Of a stretch of 64,000 nucleotides of DNA, positions 32,226 through 41,336 are shown piece after piece; position 1 is the stretch's first letter; every line of letters starts with the position of its first letter. Source of the DNA: RSA9 sp036381195 (GTDB lineage Bacteria; Gemmatimonadota; Gemmatimonadetes; Longimicrobiales; RSA9); assembly GCA_036381195.1 (NCBI GenBank), contig DASVDH010000076.1:1-64000 (forward strand), written 5' to 3'. The notes beneath the pieces were generated by a model, which did not search any database, was not told the DNA's origin, and saw only the letters and a program-made list of their open reading frames with translations. Made by a program: the position numbers and the translations under genes.

Positions 32226-33198
32226 GGATCACGCGCTCGGCGATCTGGACCGCATTGGTCGCGGCGCCCTTGCGCAGGTTGTCCCCGACGACCCAGAGGT
32301 GCAGCACGCGCGGGTCATCCGGGTCGCAGCGCAGTCTGCCCACGTGTACGGTGTCCTGCCCCGCCACGGCCCGCGGTGCCGGGCCGGTGCCGTCGGTGGC
32401 CACGGCCACGCCTTCCATGGCGGCCAGCGCCTCCCGCGCATCCGCGACGGACAGCGCCCTCTCCAGCTCGACGGCTGCAGCGACCGAGTGGCCGACCTCG
32501 ACCGGCACGCGCACGCAGGTCGCGCTCACGGCCAGTGCGGGGAGCTCGAGGATCTTCCGCGTCTCGTTGCGGACTTTCTGCTCTTCCTCGCTCCAGTCGT
32601 CCCCGTCACCCGGCGGCCCGATCCACGGGATCACGTTCCCGGCGATGGGCGCGGGGAACGGCGTCGCCGCGGCCTCGGCTCCGGCCAGCTCCGTGCGGAG
32701 CGCCTCGACTCCTCGCGCACCCGCGCCGGACACCGACTGGTAGGTGCTCGCCCACACGCGGCGCAGCCCCGCCGCGCGGCGCAGCGCCTCCAGCGCGAGG
32801 ACGAGCTGGATCACCACGCAGTTGGGGTTCGCGATGATCCCGCGCGGCCGCTCCGCGATCCGGTGGCCGTTGACCTCCGGCACGACCAGCGGCACGTCCG
32901 CATCCATGCGCCATGCGGAAGAGTTGTCCACCACCACCGCTCCCTCCGCGGCCGCGACCGGCGCCCACTCCCGGCTCCTTGCCGCGCCCGCCGAGAAGAG
33001 GGCCACGGCACAACCGCGGAATGCGTTCGGCTCCGGCCGGCGCACGGGCCATTCACGTCCCCGCCACTCCAGGCGCCTGCCCTCCGAGCGTTCCGATGCC
33101 AGCAGGACCACCTCCTCCGCGGGAAACTCGCGCCGCTCCAGCACGCGCAGCATGGTCTGCCCCACCGCACCCGTCGCCCCCAGCACCGCCACCTTCAT
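32218..33198 (-). CDS. asd: Aspartate-semialdehyde dehydrogenase
   Basis: 326 aa from ATG at 33198. It reduces aspartyl phosphate to aspartate semialdehyde for lysine/diaminopimelate, threonine and methionine. NADP motif LGATGAVGQTMLRVL; catalytic Cys in IIANPNCVVIQL; substrate-binding YQSVSGAGARG and a His in VPVEVGHSVA. Overlaps the lysC stop by four bases, the enzyme before it in the pathway. Confidence 0.95.
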   Translation of the reverse strand: MKVAVLGATGAVGQTMLRVLERREFPAEEVVLLASERSEGRRLEWRGREWPVRRPEPNAFRGCAVALFSAGAARSREWAPVAAAEGAVVVDNSSAWRMDADVPLVVPEVNGHRIAERPRGIIANPNCVVIQLVLALEALRRAAGLRRVWASTYQSVSGAGARGVEALRTELAGAEAAATPFPAPIAGNVIPWIGPPGDGDDWSEEEQKVRNETRKILELPALAVSATCVRVPVEVGHSVAAAVELERALSVADAREALAAMEGVAVATDGTGPAPRAVAGQDTVHVGRLRCDPDDPRVLHLWVVGDNLRKGAATNAVQIAERVIRG

Positions 33199-34424
33199 GT
33201 CGTCTCCCCCAGGTCGAACGCGTCGTGAAGCCGTCGGAGCGCGGCATCTTCCTTCGCTGCATCCACGAGCAGCGCGATCGAGATGGACGAGGTCGAGAGC
33301 GCGTGCACCTCGATGCCCTCGCGCAGCAACGCTTCGAACGCGCGGGCGTAGACCCCCGGCCGGCCGTGCATGCCGCTGCCCACGAGGGACACGCGCGCCA
33401 GACCCGGTCGCACCTCGAGCCCCTCGCACCCCAGCTCCCCCTGCAGCGCCTCGCAGATCGCCCGCGCCTCCGGCAACATCTCCTCGCGAACCGTGAGCTG
33501 GAGCTGTCGCCGCCCGTCCGGGCGGTCCGCATGCGCCACCATGTCCACGCTCACCCCGGCGTCGGCCAGCCGCGAGAGGACCTGCGCCGTCGCCTCCATG
33601 CGCGACGGCACCCCCCACAGCGTCAGCCGCGCGTGCCCTGACTCCGAGGCGATCCCCGTCAACACGAGGTCTTCCATGCCCGGCTCCCGCGCCGCGATCA
33701 ACGTACCCTCCGTCTCGTGGAAGGACGACAGCACCCGGACCGGCACACGGTAGCGCGCGCCGATCTCGATCGCCCGCGCGTGCATCACTCGCGCGCCCGA
33801 CGTCGCGAGCTCCAGCATCTCCTCGTAGTCGATGCGCCGGATCCGCCGGGCGGACGGCACCCGCCGCGGGTCCGCCGTGTAGACGCCGTCCACGTCCGTG
33901 AAGATGTCACAGCGGACCGCGCCCAGCGCCGCGGCCAGCGCCACCGCCGTCGTGTCCGAGCCGCCGCGTCCGAGCGTCGTCACTTCCCGCTCGCGGCTCA
34001 CCCCCTGGAACCCCGCCACGATCACGACCCGGCCGCGCACCAGCTCCTCGCGCACCCGCGCCGCCCGGATCTCCTCGATGCGTGCGCCCGTGTGCACCCC
34101 ATCCGTGATGATCGCTGCCTGGGAGCCGGTGAAGCTGAGCGCCTCCACGCCGAGCTCCCGGATCGCCATCGCCAGCAGCGCCATCGCGACCCGCTCGCCG
34201 GCGCTCAGCAGCAGGTCCAGCTCCCGCGGATGCCGGCGGCGGGGATCCTCGCTGACGTGCCGCGCCAGCGCAAGGAGCCGGTCCGTCGTGTCTGCCATCG
34301 CCGAGACCACGACCACCAGCTCGCTGCCGCGACGCCGCTCCGCCACCACCCGCTCCGCGACCCGGCGGATGCGCGCCGGCGTGCCCACCGACGTGCCGCC
34401 GTACTTCTGCACGATGAGCGCCAT
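33195..34424 (-). CDS. lysC: Aspartate kinase
   Basis: 409 aa from ATG at 34424. First step of the aspartate family pathway. KYGGTSVG at the start and FTDVDGVYTADPR in the kinase domain are diagnostic; LLSAGERVAMALLAMA is also conserved. The C-terminal ~130 residues form paired ACT domains (SLVGSGMHGRPGVYARAFEALLREGI), the site of feedback inhibition. Translationally coupled to asd. The leader is only 62 bases, so no lysine riboswitch is apparent. Confidence 0.96.
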   Translation of the reverse strand: MALIVQKYGGTSVGTPARIRRVAERVVAERRRGSELVVVVSAMADTTDRLLALARHVSEDPRRRHPRELDLLLSAGERVAMALLAMAIRELGVEALSFTGSQAAIITDGVHTGARIEEIRAARVREELVRGRVVIVAGFQGVSREREVTTLGRGGSDTTAVALAAALGAVRCDIFTDVDGVYTADPRRVPSARRIRRIDYEEMLELATSGARVMHARAIEIGARYRVPVRVLSSFHETEGTLIAAREPGMEDLVLTGIASESGHARLTLWGVPSRMEATAQVLSRLADAGVSVDMVAHADRPDGRRQLQLTVREEMLPEARAICEALQGELGCEGLEVRPGLARVSLVGSGMHGRPGVYARAFEALLREGIEVHALSTSSISIALLVDAAKEDAALRRLHDAFDLGETT

Positions 34425-34486
34425 GCCCCGATCGTGCTGCAAGACCCGGGCAGTGGACGCCGCGCTTCCGGCGCACCGCCCGCGCC

Positions 34487-35476
34487 TCAGAAGATCGTCA
34501 GGTTGATGTACTTGCGCGGGTTCGCCCGGAAATCCTCGATGAGCTGCTGGATCAGCTCGTTCGTCCGCACCAGGTCCGTGTAGAGCGTCGTGTCCTGCAC
34601 CAGCTTGCCCAGCGTCCCCTGCCCCGCGCCGGCCGCCCCGGCCACCAGCGAGAGCGCGCGCAGCGCGCTGTCCGCCTGCACCAGCACCGACTCCAGGTTC
34701 CGGCTCGCCGCGAGCAGCGCTGTCGAGAACGAATCGAGCTGCGCCGTCGTGCTCGCCACGTTGTCCACGATCGCGGCCAGCTCGCCGCCGGAGATCGCCG
34801 CCTCGATCTGCGCCGATGCGCGCCGCACCGTCTCCGCCGCCTGCCCCAGCGTCTCCGTCGTCGCCTGGAGGTTCTCGCTCAGGTCCGCCAGCGTGGTCTC
34901 CTGCGCACCGAACATGCGCGTGACCTGCGTGCTGACCTGCTGGATGTTCTCCAGGGCCAGGCGCACGTTCTCCGCCGTCTCCTCCGTGAACGCCGCCTCG
35001 AAGCGCTCGCTCAGCACCGCGAGGTTCTCCGCGATCTGGTCCGCGACGGCCGTCAGCCGCGAGAACTCCGGCAGCGAGTGGCCCGGCAGCACGGCCGGGT
35101 CCCTCGGCTCGGCATAATCGTAGCGCGGGAAGCGCGACCGCGGGTAGATCTCCGCCTGCCAGTCGCCGAACAGCGATTCCGGCGAGAGCAAGACCACCGG
35201 ATCCGCGGGCAGGACCACATCGGCATCGATCCGCAGACTCACGACCACGCCCTCGCCTCCCGGCTCGAGCCGGATCTGCTCCACGCGGCCGATCGGAACG
35301 CCGCGCAGCTTGACCGCGTTGCCCACCTGGAGCTGGCCCACCTCCCGGAAACGGGCACGCACGGTCACTTCCTCCCGGCCGAGCCCCGATCCCTTCAGCC
35401 AGAGGGTCCCGAAGAAGAGGAGCGCGATTCCCGCCAGGACCACGATCCCGACGATGATCTCCGTCCGCCGCCTCAC
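34487..35476 (-). CDS. MlaD-family lipid-transport substrate-binding protein (MCE domain)
   Basis: 329 aa from a GTG overlapping the ATPase stop. One N-terminal helix (EIIVGIVVLAGIALLFFGTLWL), then the MCE domain (VTVRARFREVGQLQVGNAVKLRGV, IGRVEQIRLEPGG). From residue ~140 onward the sequence is a long helical coiled coil (LENIQQVSTQVTRMF, ENLQATTETLGQAAETV), ending ANPRKYINLTIF. MCE proteins form periplasmic rings that carry phospholipids between membranes. It is the third gene of the mlaE-mlaF-mlaD operon. Confidence 0.92.
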   Translation of the reverse strand: MRRRTEIIVGIVVLAGIALLFFGTLWLKGSGLGREEVTVRARFREVGQLQVGNAVKLRGVPIGRVEQIRLEPGGEGVVVSLRIDADVVLPADPVVLLSPESLFGDWQAEIYPRSRFPRYDYAEPRDPAVLPGHSLPEFSRLTAVADQIAENLAVLSERFEAAFTEETAENVRLALENIQQVSTQVTRMFGAQETTLADLSENLQATTETLGQAAETVRRASAQIEAAISGGELAAIVDNVASTTAQLDSFSTALLAASRNLESVLVQADSALRALSLVAGAAGAGQGTLGKLVQDTTLYTDLVRTNELIQQLIEDFRANPRKYINLTIF

Positions 35477-36222
35477 ACGACCCCCTCGGCCAGCTCCGGA
35501 CGCCCCTCGACGAACGCCCGGACCAGCGGATCCCTGGCGCGCCGGATCTCTTCCGGCGTCCCGGCGAACCGAATCACCCCGCCGTGCAGCATCGCGATCC
35601 GGTCCCCGACCCGGTACGCGCTCTCCAGGTTGTGCGTGATCACCACGCCCGTCACGCCCAGCTCTTCGCGCAGCCTCAGGATCAGCCGGTCGATCACGGC
35701 CGTCGTCACGGGGTCCAGGCCCGTCGTCGGCTCGTCGTACAGCACGTACTTCGGCCGGGTCGCGATCGCGCGCGCCAGGCCGACGCGCTTGCGTTGCCCG
35801 CCGGACAGCTCCGCGGGATAGCGCGAGCCGTAGCCCTCCAGATCCACCAACCGTAGCGAGGCCTCCACGCGCGCGGCCACCTCGGCTTCCCCCATCCCGG
35901 GAATCCGCCTCAGCCCCATCGCGACGTTCTCTGCCACCGTCATGGAATCGAAGAGGGCCGCGAACTGGAAGACGTAACCCACGCGCCGCCGCAGCGCGTA
36001 CAGCTCCGCACGCGGCAGCTCCGTCACCGCCTGCCCATCCACGAGGACCTGCCCCGCGTCGGGACGCAGCAGCCCCACGATCGTCTTCAACAGGACCGAT
36101 TTCCCGGACCCGGAGAACCCGACGATCGCGACGGTCTCGCCCTCCCGCACCTCGAGCGACACCCCGTCCAGGATGACCTTGTCGCCGAACGCCTTGCGCA
36201 CCCCGATGAGCTGGATGCTCAT
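35473..36222 (-). CDS. ABC transporter ATPase, MlaF-like
   Basis: 249 aa. Walker A GFSGSGKSVLLK, Q-loop YVFQFAALFDSMTV, signature LSGGQRKRVGLARAIA, Walker B VLYDEPTTGLDP, switch His in VITHNLE. It powers inter-membrane lipid transport with the MlaE permease encoded just upstream (four-base overlap). Confidence 0.94.
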   Translation of the reverse strand: MSIQLIGVRKAFGDKVILDGVSLEVREGETVAIVGFSGSGKSVLLKTIVGLLRPDAGQVLVDGQAVTELPRAELYALRRRVGYVFQFAALFDSMTVAENVAMGLRRIPGMGEAEVAARVEASLRLVDLEGYGSRYPAELSGGQRKRVGLARAIATRPKYVLYDEPTTGLDPVTTAVIDRLILRLREELGVTGVVITHNLESAYRVGDRIAMLHGGVIRFAGTPEEIRRARDPLVRAFVEGRPELAEGVV

Positions 36223-37013
36223 AGCAGGGCGACGGCCCAGAACGCATCCAGGACGAGGATGATCATGCTGCTGGCGACCACGGCTCGCGTCGTCGCCCGC
36301 CCCACCCCTTCCGCTCCGCCCGAAGCCGTGAGGCCGAAGAAGCACCCCACGGCGGTGACCGTCAGGCCGAACGATGCCGCTTTGATCAGCGAGTAGCGCA
36401 CGTCGAAGGGAGCGAAGAACAGACGCAGCCCTCGCACGAACTCGGGGGTCGACATGTCCAGCAGGTTCAGCGCCGTGAGCCAGCCGCCCACGATCCCCGT
36501 CGCATCCGCGAACGCCACCACGATCGGGAACATCAGCAGGCCCGCCAGCACCCGCGGGACGACCAGGTACGCGAGCGGATCGTACGCCAGCGTCTCGAGC
36601 GCGTCGATTTGCTCGGTCACCTTCATCGTCCCCAGCTCGGCCGCGATGTTGGCGCCCACCCGCCCCGCGAGGGCGAGCCCGGTCAACACCGGCCCGAGCT
36701 CGAGGAGCATCGTCTTGCCGACCAGCGTGCCGACGAAGTACAGCGGCATCGCGCCCGTGAACGTGTAGGACGCCTGGAGCGCCAGGACGATGCCGGTGAA
36801 GGCGGCGATGAACAGCGCGATCGGCAACGAGTCCACGCCCAGACGCGCCATCTGCTGCACCACCAGGCGGCCCCAGGTCGCGACGTCCGGAACCGCCCGC
36901 AGCACCCCGGCCGCGAAGCTGCCGAACCGCCCGAAGCCGGCCGCCGTGTCGATCGCCGAGCGGCCGACCCAGGCCAGCGGCGCCGTCCAACCGTCGCGCA
37001 TGCTGCCTAACAT
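36219..37013 (-). CDS. ABC transporter permease, MlaE-like
   Basis: 264 aa from ATG at 37013 (another ATG at 37001 is as plausible). Five or six membrane helices with the MlaE hallmarks LPIALFIAAFTGIVLALQA, ELGPVLTGLALAGRVGANIAAELGTM and EQIDALETLAYDPLAYLVVPR. It forms the inner-membrane channel of the Mla lipid transporter and is the first gene of the operon. Confidence 0.94.
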   Translation of the reverse strand: MLGSMRDGWTAPLAWVGRSAIDTAAGFGRFGSFAAGVLRAVPDVATWGRLVVQQMARLGVDSLPIALFIAAFTGIVLALQASYTFTGAMPLYFVGTLVGKTMLLELGPVLTGLALAGRVGANIAAELGTMKVTEQIDALETLAYDPLAYLVVPRVLAGLLMFPIVVAFADATGIVGGWLTALNLLDMSTPEFVRGLRLFFAPFDVRYSLIKAASFGLTVTAVGCFFGLTASGGAEGVGRATTRAVVASSMIILVLDAFWAVALL

Positions 37014-37176
37014 AGTGCTGCCGCCGCACCCCTGTCCACCCTTCGCGCCCGCAATCCCTTGCCACGCTTGGACTTCCTCCGCACCCCCGCCGCGTGCCGG
37101 GCCGCCGCGCCGCGGCCCGGCCCTTGCACCCCTTCCAGGCGGGACGCGCTCGTGTCGCCCTGGCCGAGGAGGGGAA

Positions 37177-37674
37177 ATGGCGCGCAAGAGGAAGTCGGCC
37201 CGCGGCCCGGCGCCGCTCCGGTACGAGGAAGCCGCCGACCCGGACTTCCAGCGGCGCTGGATCGCCGCGCGCGACCTGGACGGCGAAGAGGTGAACCGCG
37301 CGTTCCGCCACGGGTTCGATGCGCGCGGCCGCTTCGCGGACCGGCCGTTCCGCGAGGTCGAGGCGTACCTGCGCGAGAGCTGGGAGGGGATGGGTGCGCG
37401 CGTTCCCTGGGCCGATGTCCGCGACCTCGTCCGATCCGGCTACGAGCGCTACAAGGCCGCCGGCTTCGACGGCTCGATCGACCTCGGCCCGGAGGCGCTC
37501 GACCGCTTCATCATCCGCAACGTCACGGGCTCCACGCTGCGTGGCGGGACCATGGGCGACCGCACGTTCCTCGGAGCCGCGGAGCGCACGCCCGAGTTCG
37601 AGGGGGAAGGCGGTCCGCCGGTCGGCGGCGACGGCGGCGACGCCGGCTCCGGCGTCAACCCGCCGCCGGCGTGA
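37177..37674 (+). CDS. Unknown small protein, 165 aa
   Basis: ATG at 37177 preceded by GAGGAGGGGA. N-terminus basic (MARKRKSARGPAPLRYEEA), then charged helical sequence with FRHGFDARGRFADRPFREVEAYLRESW and DVRDLVRSGYERYKAAGF, and a Gly-rich tail (GGPPVGGDGGDAGSG). No signal peptide. No family recognised. Its end overlaps the convergent mqnA gene by 20 bases. Confidence 0.65.
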   Translation: MARKRKSARGPAPLRYEEAADPDFQRRWIAARDLDGEEVNRAFRHGFDARGRFADRPFREVEAYLRESWEGMGARVPWADVRDLVRSGYERYKAAGFDGSIDLGPEALDRFIIRNVTGSTLRGGTMGDRTFLGAAERTPEFEGEGGPPVGGDGGDAGSGVNPPPA

Positions 37675-38482
37675 CCCAGCGGAGCTCCGGCACGGAAGGC
37701 ACTTCCCGCAACTCGGCGGCGAGCCGGTAGAAATGGAGCAGTCCTTCCTGCATGGGCGCGTCCAGCCGGTAGCGGAGCGTGCGCCAGTAGCGCGCGACGC
37801 GCTCCGGGCTCATGCCGAAGCGCGCGGCGTGGCGCTCTGCGAGCGCGTCGACCGCCGCCTCGAAGTACGCCAGCGACTCGAGGAGGACGCCGTGCAGCGC
37901 CCGCAGCTCCTCGTCCCGCTCGGGTCCCGCGGAGGTCTGCCAGAGGGCGAACACGAAGGGCAGCCCCGTCCAGGCGTTCCAGCTCTCGCCCAGATCCGTG
38001 AACCGCCGCGCGCTCTCCTCCCGGCGCCGCATCGCGTGATCGCCGATCCAGAGCGCCGCGGCGGCGCCTCGCCCGATCGGATCCGCCTCGCGCGCCTGGT
38101 CGAACCAGCGATAGCGCGGTCGCACGCCCAGCCGCAGCTCGAGCAGGATCCGCAACAGCACGACGGACGTCGCGGAGGCAGTCGGCAGCACGACCTCGCG
38201 GCCGTCCAGCTCTTCGGGCGGCGCCTCGCTCTCCAGCAGGATGCTCTCCACCGCGCCGGCCGCAGCGATGGCCAGGCCCGGCAGGATGCGGTAGCGGTCG
38301 GCGTTGCGGGCGAACTCGATGCTCGAGCAGGGCGCCACGTCCACCCCGCCACCACGCAGCTCCGCGTTCAGCGCCGCCGGCACCCCGGAGCGCAATTCGA
38401 TCCCCGGGGGCGCGCCCCGGTCCAGCAGCAGCGCGTGGACCGGGAAGCAGTTGCTGTATTCGATATGTCCGAGTCGCAGCAC
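37655..38482 (-). CDS. mqnA: Chorismate dehydratase (menaquinone, futalosine pathway)
   Basis: 275 aa from a GTG. It removes water from chorismate to give 3-enolpyruvylbenzoate, the first step of the futalosine route to menaquinone. The start LRLGHIEYSNCFPVH is the family N-terminus; VDVAPCSSIEFARNADRYRILPGLAIAA, GREVVLPTASATSVVLLRILL and GDHAM are typical. MqnA has a periplasmic-binding-protein-like fold without catalytic metal. The other mqn genes are not in this window. Confidence 0.9.
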   Translation of the reverse strand: MLRLGHIEYSNCFPVHALLLDRGAPPGIELRSGVPAALNAELRGGGVDVAPCSSIEFARNADRYRILPGLAIAAAGAVESILLESEAPPEELDGREVVLPTASATSVVLLRILLELRLGVRPRYRWFDQAREADPIGRGAAAALWIGDHAMRRREESARRFTDLGESWNAWTGLPFVFALWQTSAGPERDEELRALHGVLLESLAYFEAAVDALAERHAARFGMSPERVARYWRTLRYRLDAPMQEGLLHFYRLAAELREVPSVPELRWVTPAAG

Positions 38483-38545
38483 GGATTCGCCATCGTCGGG
38501 ATTCAGGCGGCCCGCGGCCCTCGCGGGCGGAGCGGATAAGATACC

Positions 38546-39484
38546 GTGGCCACGTTGCGCCGCCAGGGCCGCCCCGCCACGGCGGGCGGCCTCCTGATCC
38601 TCGGCCTCGCCGGCCTCGCGCTGCTCATCCTCTTCGCGGACGAGATCCGGCGCGGCCTGCGCCCGACGTACCGGATCTACGTGCTGCTGGCCGATGCCCC
38701 CCAGGTCCGGGCGGGGACGCCCGTCACCGTCGCCGGCCTCGCGGCGGGCCGGGTCGCCCGGGTCGCCCTCACCCCGCTCGACGGCGACAGCGTGGCGAAC
38801 GCCGCACTCACGCTGGAGCTGGAAAGCACCGTCCGATCCCAGGTCCGCCGTGACAGCCAGGTGCGGCTGCGGCGGCGCCGGCTGATCGGCAAGCCCTTCG
38901 TCGACCTGATCCCGGGAAGCCCGACTGCCACGGCCCTCCACCCCGGGGATACGCTGCGTGCCGGACTCCGGCCCCGCCCGGAGGACGCGCTGGCCCTGGC
39001 GCGCGCCCTCATGCCCGCGCTGGACTCCCTTCAGCGCTCGGCGGAGGCCATCGCCGCCGCCTGGCGCGCGACCCGGCCCGCCGCCGCCCGCTTCGGCCAG
39101 CGCGCCGCGGCCGCGCAGGCCGAGCTCCGGGTCCTGGCCCACGCCTACCGAACCGGGCCGCTTTCCCGCTGGATCCGACAGGAGGAGTGGCGCGCCGCCC
39201 TCGACCGTACGCGCGCGGCCGCCGCCGCGATCCGTCACCTGTTCCGCAACGGCGGCAGGCCCGACGGCGCGGCGCCCGCCCCCGACCTCGCGGGGCTCGC
39301 CACCAGCGCCGAGGCGCTCGCCGCCGAGTTCGCCCGCCTGGAGGCCGCCCTGGCCTCCCCGGCCGCGCTGCGCGCCCGCCCGAGCGGTGACACGGCGCTT
39401 GCCAACGCGCTGCGCGCCGCGCGCATCGAACTCGACTCGTTGATCGCGGAAACGCGCCGGAATCCCCTGCGCTTCTTCTTCTGA
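38546..39484 (+). CDS. Second MCE-domain (MlaD-family) protein
   Basis: 312 aa from a GTG. N-terminal helix (AGGLLILGLAGLALLILFADEI), MCE domain (YRIYVLLADAPQVRAGTPVTVAGLAAGRVARVAL, then RRRRLIGKPFVDLIPGSP), and a long Ala-rich helical region (residues ~145-300) ending RRNPLRFFF, comparable to the end of the operon MlaD. It has no adjacent ATPase or permease, so it may share those of the mla operon 1.5 kb away. Divergent from mqnA. Confidence 0.87.
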   Translation: MATLRRQGRPATAGGLLILGLAGLALLILFADEIRRGLRPTYRIYVLLADAPQVRAGTPVTVAGLAAGRVARVALTPLDGDSVANAALTLELESTVRSQVRRDSQVRLRRRRLIGKPFVDLIPGSPTATALHPGDTLRAGLRPRPEDALALARALMPALDSLQRSAEAIAAAWRATRPAAARFGQRAAAAQAELRVLAHAYRTGPLSRWIRQEEWRAALDRTRAAAAAIRHLFRNGGRPDGAAPAPDLAGLATSAEALAAEFARLEAALASPAALRARPSGDTALANALRAARIELDSLIAETRRNPLRFFF

Positions 39485-39625
39485 TCGCGACGCCGGGGAT
39501 CGGCCATGTGAGAAGGGAGAGATCCGCCAGGAGTGCCGCCGGGCGCGACCGGGGCGCCGACCTGCGCCGGCTCACCACCCGCGCCGGCGCCCCTCCGCGC
39601 CCGGCGCGGCCCGGCCGGCGGAGCG

Positions 39626-40483
39626 TCAGGCCGGCTGCGCCTCGCGTACGCTCCGGACGACGGGAAGCACGAGGGACACCGTCGTCCCCACACCGGGGCG
39701 GGACCGGATCTCCACCCGGCCGCCGTGCCGCTCCATGATCTCCCGGCAGATCGGTAGCCCAAGCCCCATCCCCCTGCTCTTGGTCGTCACGAAGGGCTCG
39801 AAGATCACGTTCAGCCGCGCGGCCTCGATCCCGGGTCCGTTGTCCCTGACCTCGATCACCGCATCGGCGCCCCGCCGCCGGAGCGAGACCTCCACCCGGG
39901 GCGACGCGCCGTCGCTCTGCTGCAATGCCTCGCGGGCATTGCGCAGCACGTTCTCGAACGCCTGCCGGAGAAAGTGGGGATCGCCGTTCACGACGAGCGG
40001 CTCGATCGGACCGGACACGATCTCGATCCCGGTCCACGGGGCCTCCCGCGCCCCCGTCCGCAGCGCGTCCGCGACCAGCTCGTTCAAGGGCATGGGCGAG
40101 AGATGGAGCCGGCGTTGACCCCCGGACGCGTACGCCGAGAGGTCTGCCAGCAGGTCCGTCATCCGCGTCGCCTCCGTCACGATCGCCTCGCAGATCTCCT
40201 GGCGCGCCGCCGGATCCGAGGCCAGCGCCTCGTCCTCCAGCATCTCCGCATGGAGCAGGATCGTCTGCAGCGGGTTCTTGATCTGATGGAGGATGCGGGC
40301 GGTCGCCGTGCCCATGGCCGCGAGGCGCTCCGCCTCGACGCGCTGCCGCATGTTGCGGCGCACGAGCACCACGGTGAGCGCCGCCGCGAAGCCGACGACC
40401 ACCAGCGCCACGCCGACGTTGACCAGCATCAATCGCTGGGCGGCCGGCAACCCCAGAGCCTGCACGGCGGCGATCACGTGCAC
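39626..40483 (-). CDS. Membrane sensor histidine kinase
   Basis: 285 aa from a GTG at 40483; the start is uncertain, as the frame is open up to 40621. One membrane helix (LMLVNVGVALVVVGFAAALTVVLV) is followed by the phosphoacceptor box ILHQIKNPLQTILLHAEML (HQIKNPL), N-box FENVLRNAREAL, G1 DNGPGIE, F-box FEPFVTTK and G2 GMGLGLPICREI. The HQIKNPL type resembles NtrB/AtoS-like kinases. No sensor domain is visible in this protein; the membrane protein encoded directly upstream (overlapping by any earlier start) may sense the signal. Confidence 0.87.
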   Translation of the reverse strand: MHVIAAVQALGLPAAQRLMLVNVGVALVVVGFAAALTVVLVRRNMRQRVEAERLAAMGTATARILHQIKNPLQTILLHAEMLEDEALASDPAARQEICEAIVTEATRMTDLLADLSAYASGGQRRLHLSPMPLNELVADALRTGAREAPWTGIEIVSGPIEPLVVNGDPHFLRQAFENVLRNAREALQQSDGASPRVEVSLRRRGADAVIEVRDNGPGIEAARLNVIFEPFVTTKSRGMGLGLPICREIMERHGGRVEIRSRPGVGTTVSLVLPVVRSVREAQPA

Positions 40484-40553
40484 CGAAGGTCCCGAACCGA
40501 GCTGGAGGAACGAATCGTTTACGTATCTTACGCGGCGGAGCGGCGACCGGCAA

Positions 40554-41321
40554 CTACGGCCGCAGCCCGGCGTCCGCCGCCGGGCTCGCGAGCCGCATCG
40601 GCGGCACGCCCCTTCCGCCACGCAGCGCGCGCAGTAACAGGATCACGATCCCCAACTGCGTCGCGGCCACCGCGAACTGCAGGAATTGCGGCAGGTGCCA
40701 TAGCTGGCGCGCCTCCGCCTGCCCCACCGCCTCGAAAAAAACCTCCTGGATCGGGACCAGGACCACGAACGCCGTTCGCACGCCGATGAACCACACCAGA
40801 TAGCGGTCCAGGCCGGAGAGCCACCCCAACAACAGCAGGCCGAGGAAGGACAGGTAGGCAGTCAACCCCAGGAAGGAGAGCACGCGCGTCGAGCGCAGCA
40901 GCCGGTCCCATGTCTCCAGCGCGCCGCCGGCCACCCCCTCCGCACCAACCAGCACGGCCGCCGCCGCGCCCAGGAGCGCGATCGTTCGCACGCGCCCGGC
41001 TCCGGCGGCCGCGACTAGCACGGCCGGCAGCGCCGCGCTCAGCACCGCATGCAGCAGGTAGGTCGCGTTGTAGAAGAAGAACTGCACCCAGCGCAGCCGC
41101 GCATAGGCCGGCAGATCACGCACCGCCGCCGCAAGGACCTCCAGCACGGCGTTGTCGGCGGCCAGGACGGTGTAGACAACCGTCACGGCGACCCATGCCC
41201 GCCAGGAGGTCGGACTCAGCCGGTTCGCCCGCCGCAACACCACCGTCAGCAGCGCTCCGGCCAGCAGCAGCCGGGCTACGAGCGTCAGCGCGCGAAGCAG
41301 GCCCAGGAGATCCATGGCCAC
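40554..41321 (-). CDS. Multi-pass membrane protein, probable sensor partner of the kinase
   Basis: 255 aa with about seven hydrophobic helices (for example LTLVARLLLAGALLTVVL, WVAVTVVYTVLAADNAVLEVL, VLSFLGLTAYLSFLGLLLLGWLSGL, FAVAATQLGIVILLL). No known motif. It is directly upstream of the histidine kinase gene on the same strand, whose own sensory part is minimal, so it could act as its membrane receptor. This link is inferred from position only. Confidence 0.7.
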   Translation of the reverse strand: MAMDLLGLLRALTLVARLLLAGALLTVVLRRANRLSPTSWRAWVAVTVVYTVLAADNAVLEVLAAAVRDLPAYARLRWVQFFFYNATYLLHAVLSAALPAVLVAAAGAGRVRTIALLGAAAAVLVGAEGVAGGALETWDRLLRSTRVLSFLGLTAYLSFLGLLLLGWLSGLDRYLVWFIGVRTAFVVLVPIQEVFFEAVGQAEARQLWHLPQFLQFAVAATQLGIVILLLRALRGGRGVPPMRLASPAADAGLRP

Positions 41322-41336
41322 GCGCGGCCGCGAGCC

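Noticed and set aside
32218..33618. Upstream extension of asd to 466 residues
   Set aside because: The extra residues are antisense or out-of-frame shadow of lysC; MKVAVLGATGAVG at 33198 is the proper start.
34487..36247. Apparent fusion of ATPase-region sequence with the MCE protein
   Set aside because: The upstream part is an out-of-frame shadow of the ATPase gene; MlaD starts at the GTG at 35476.
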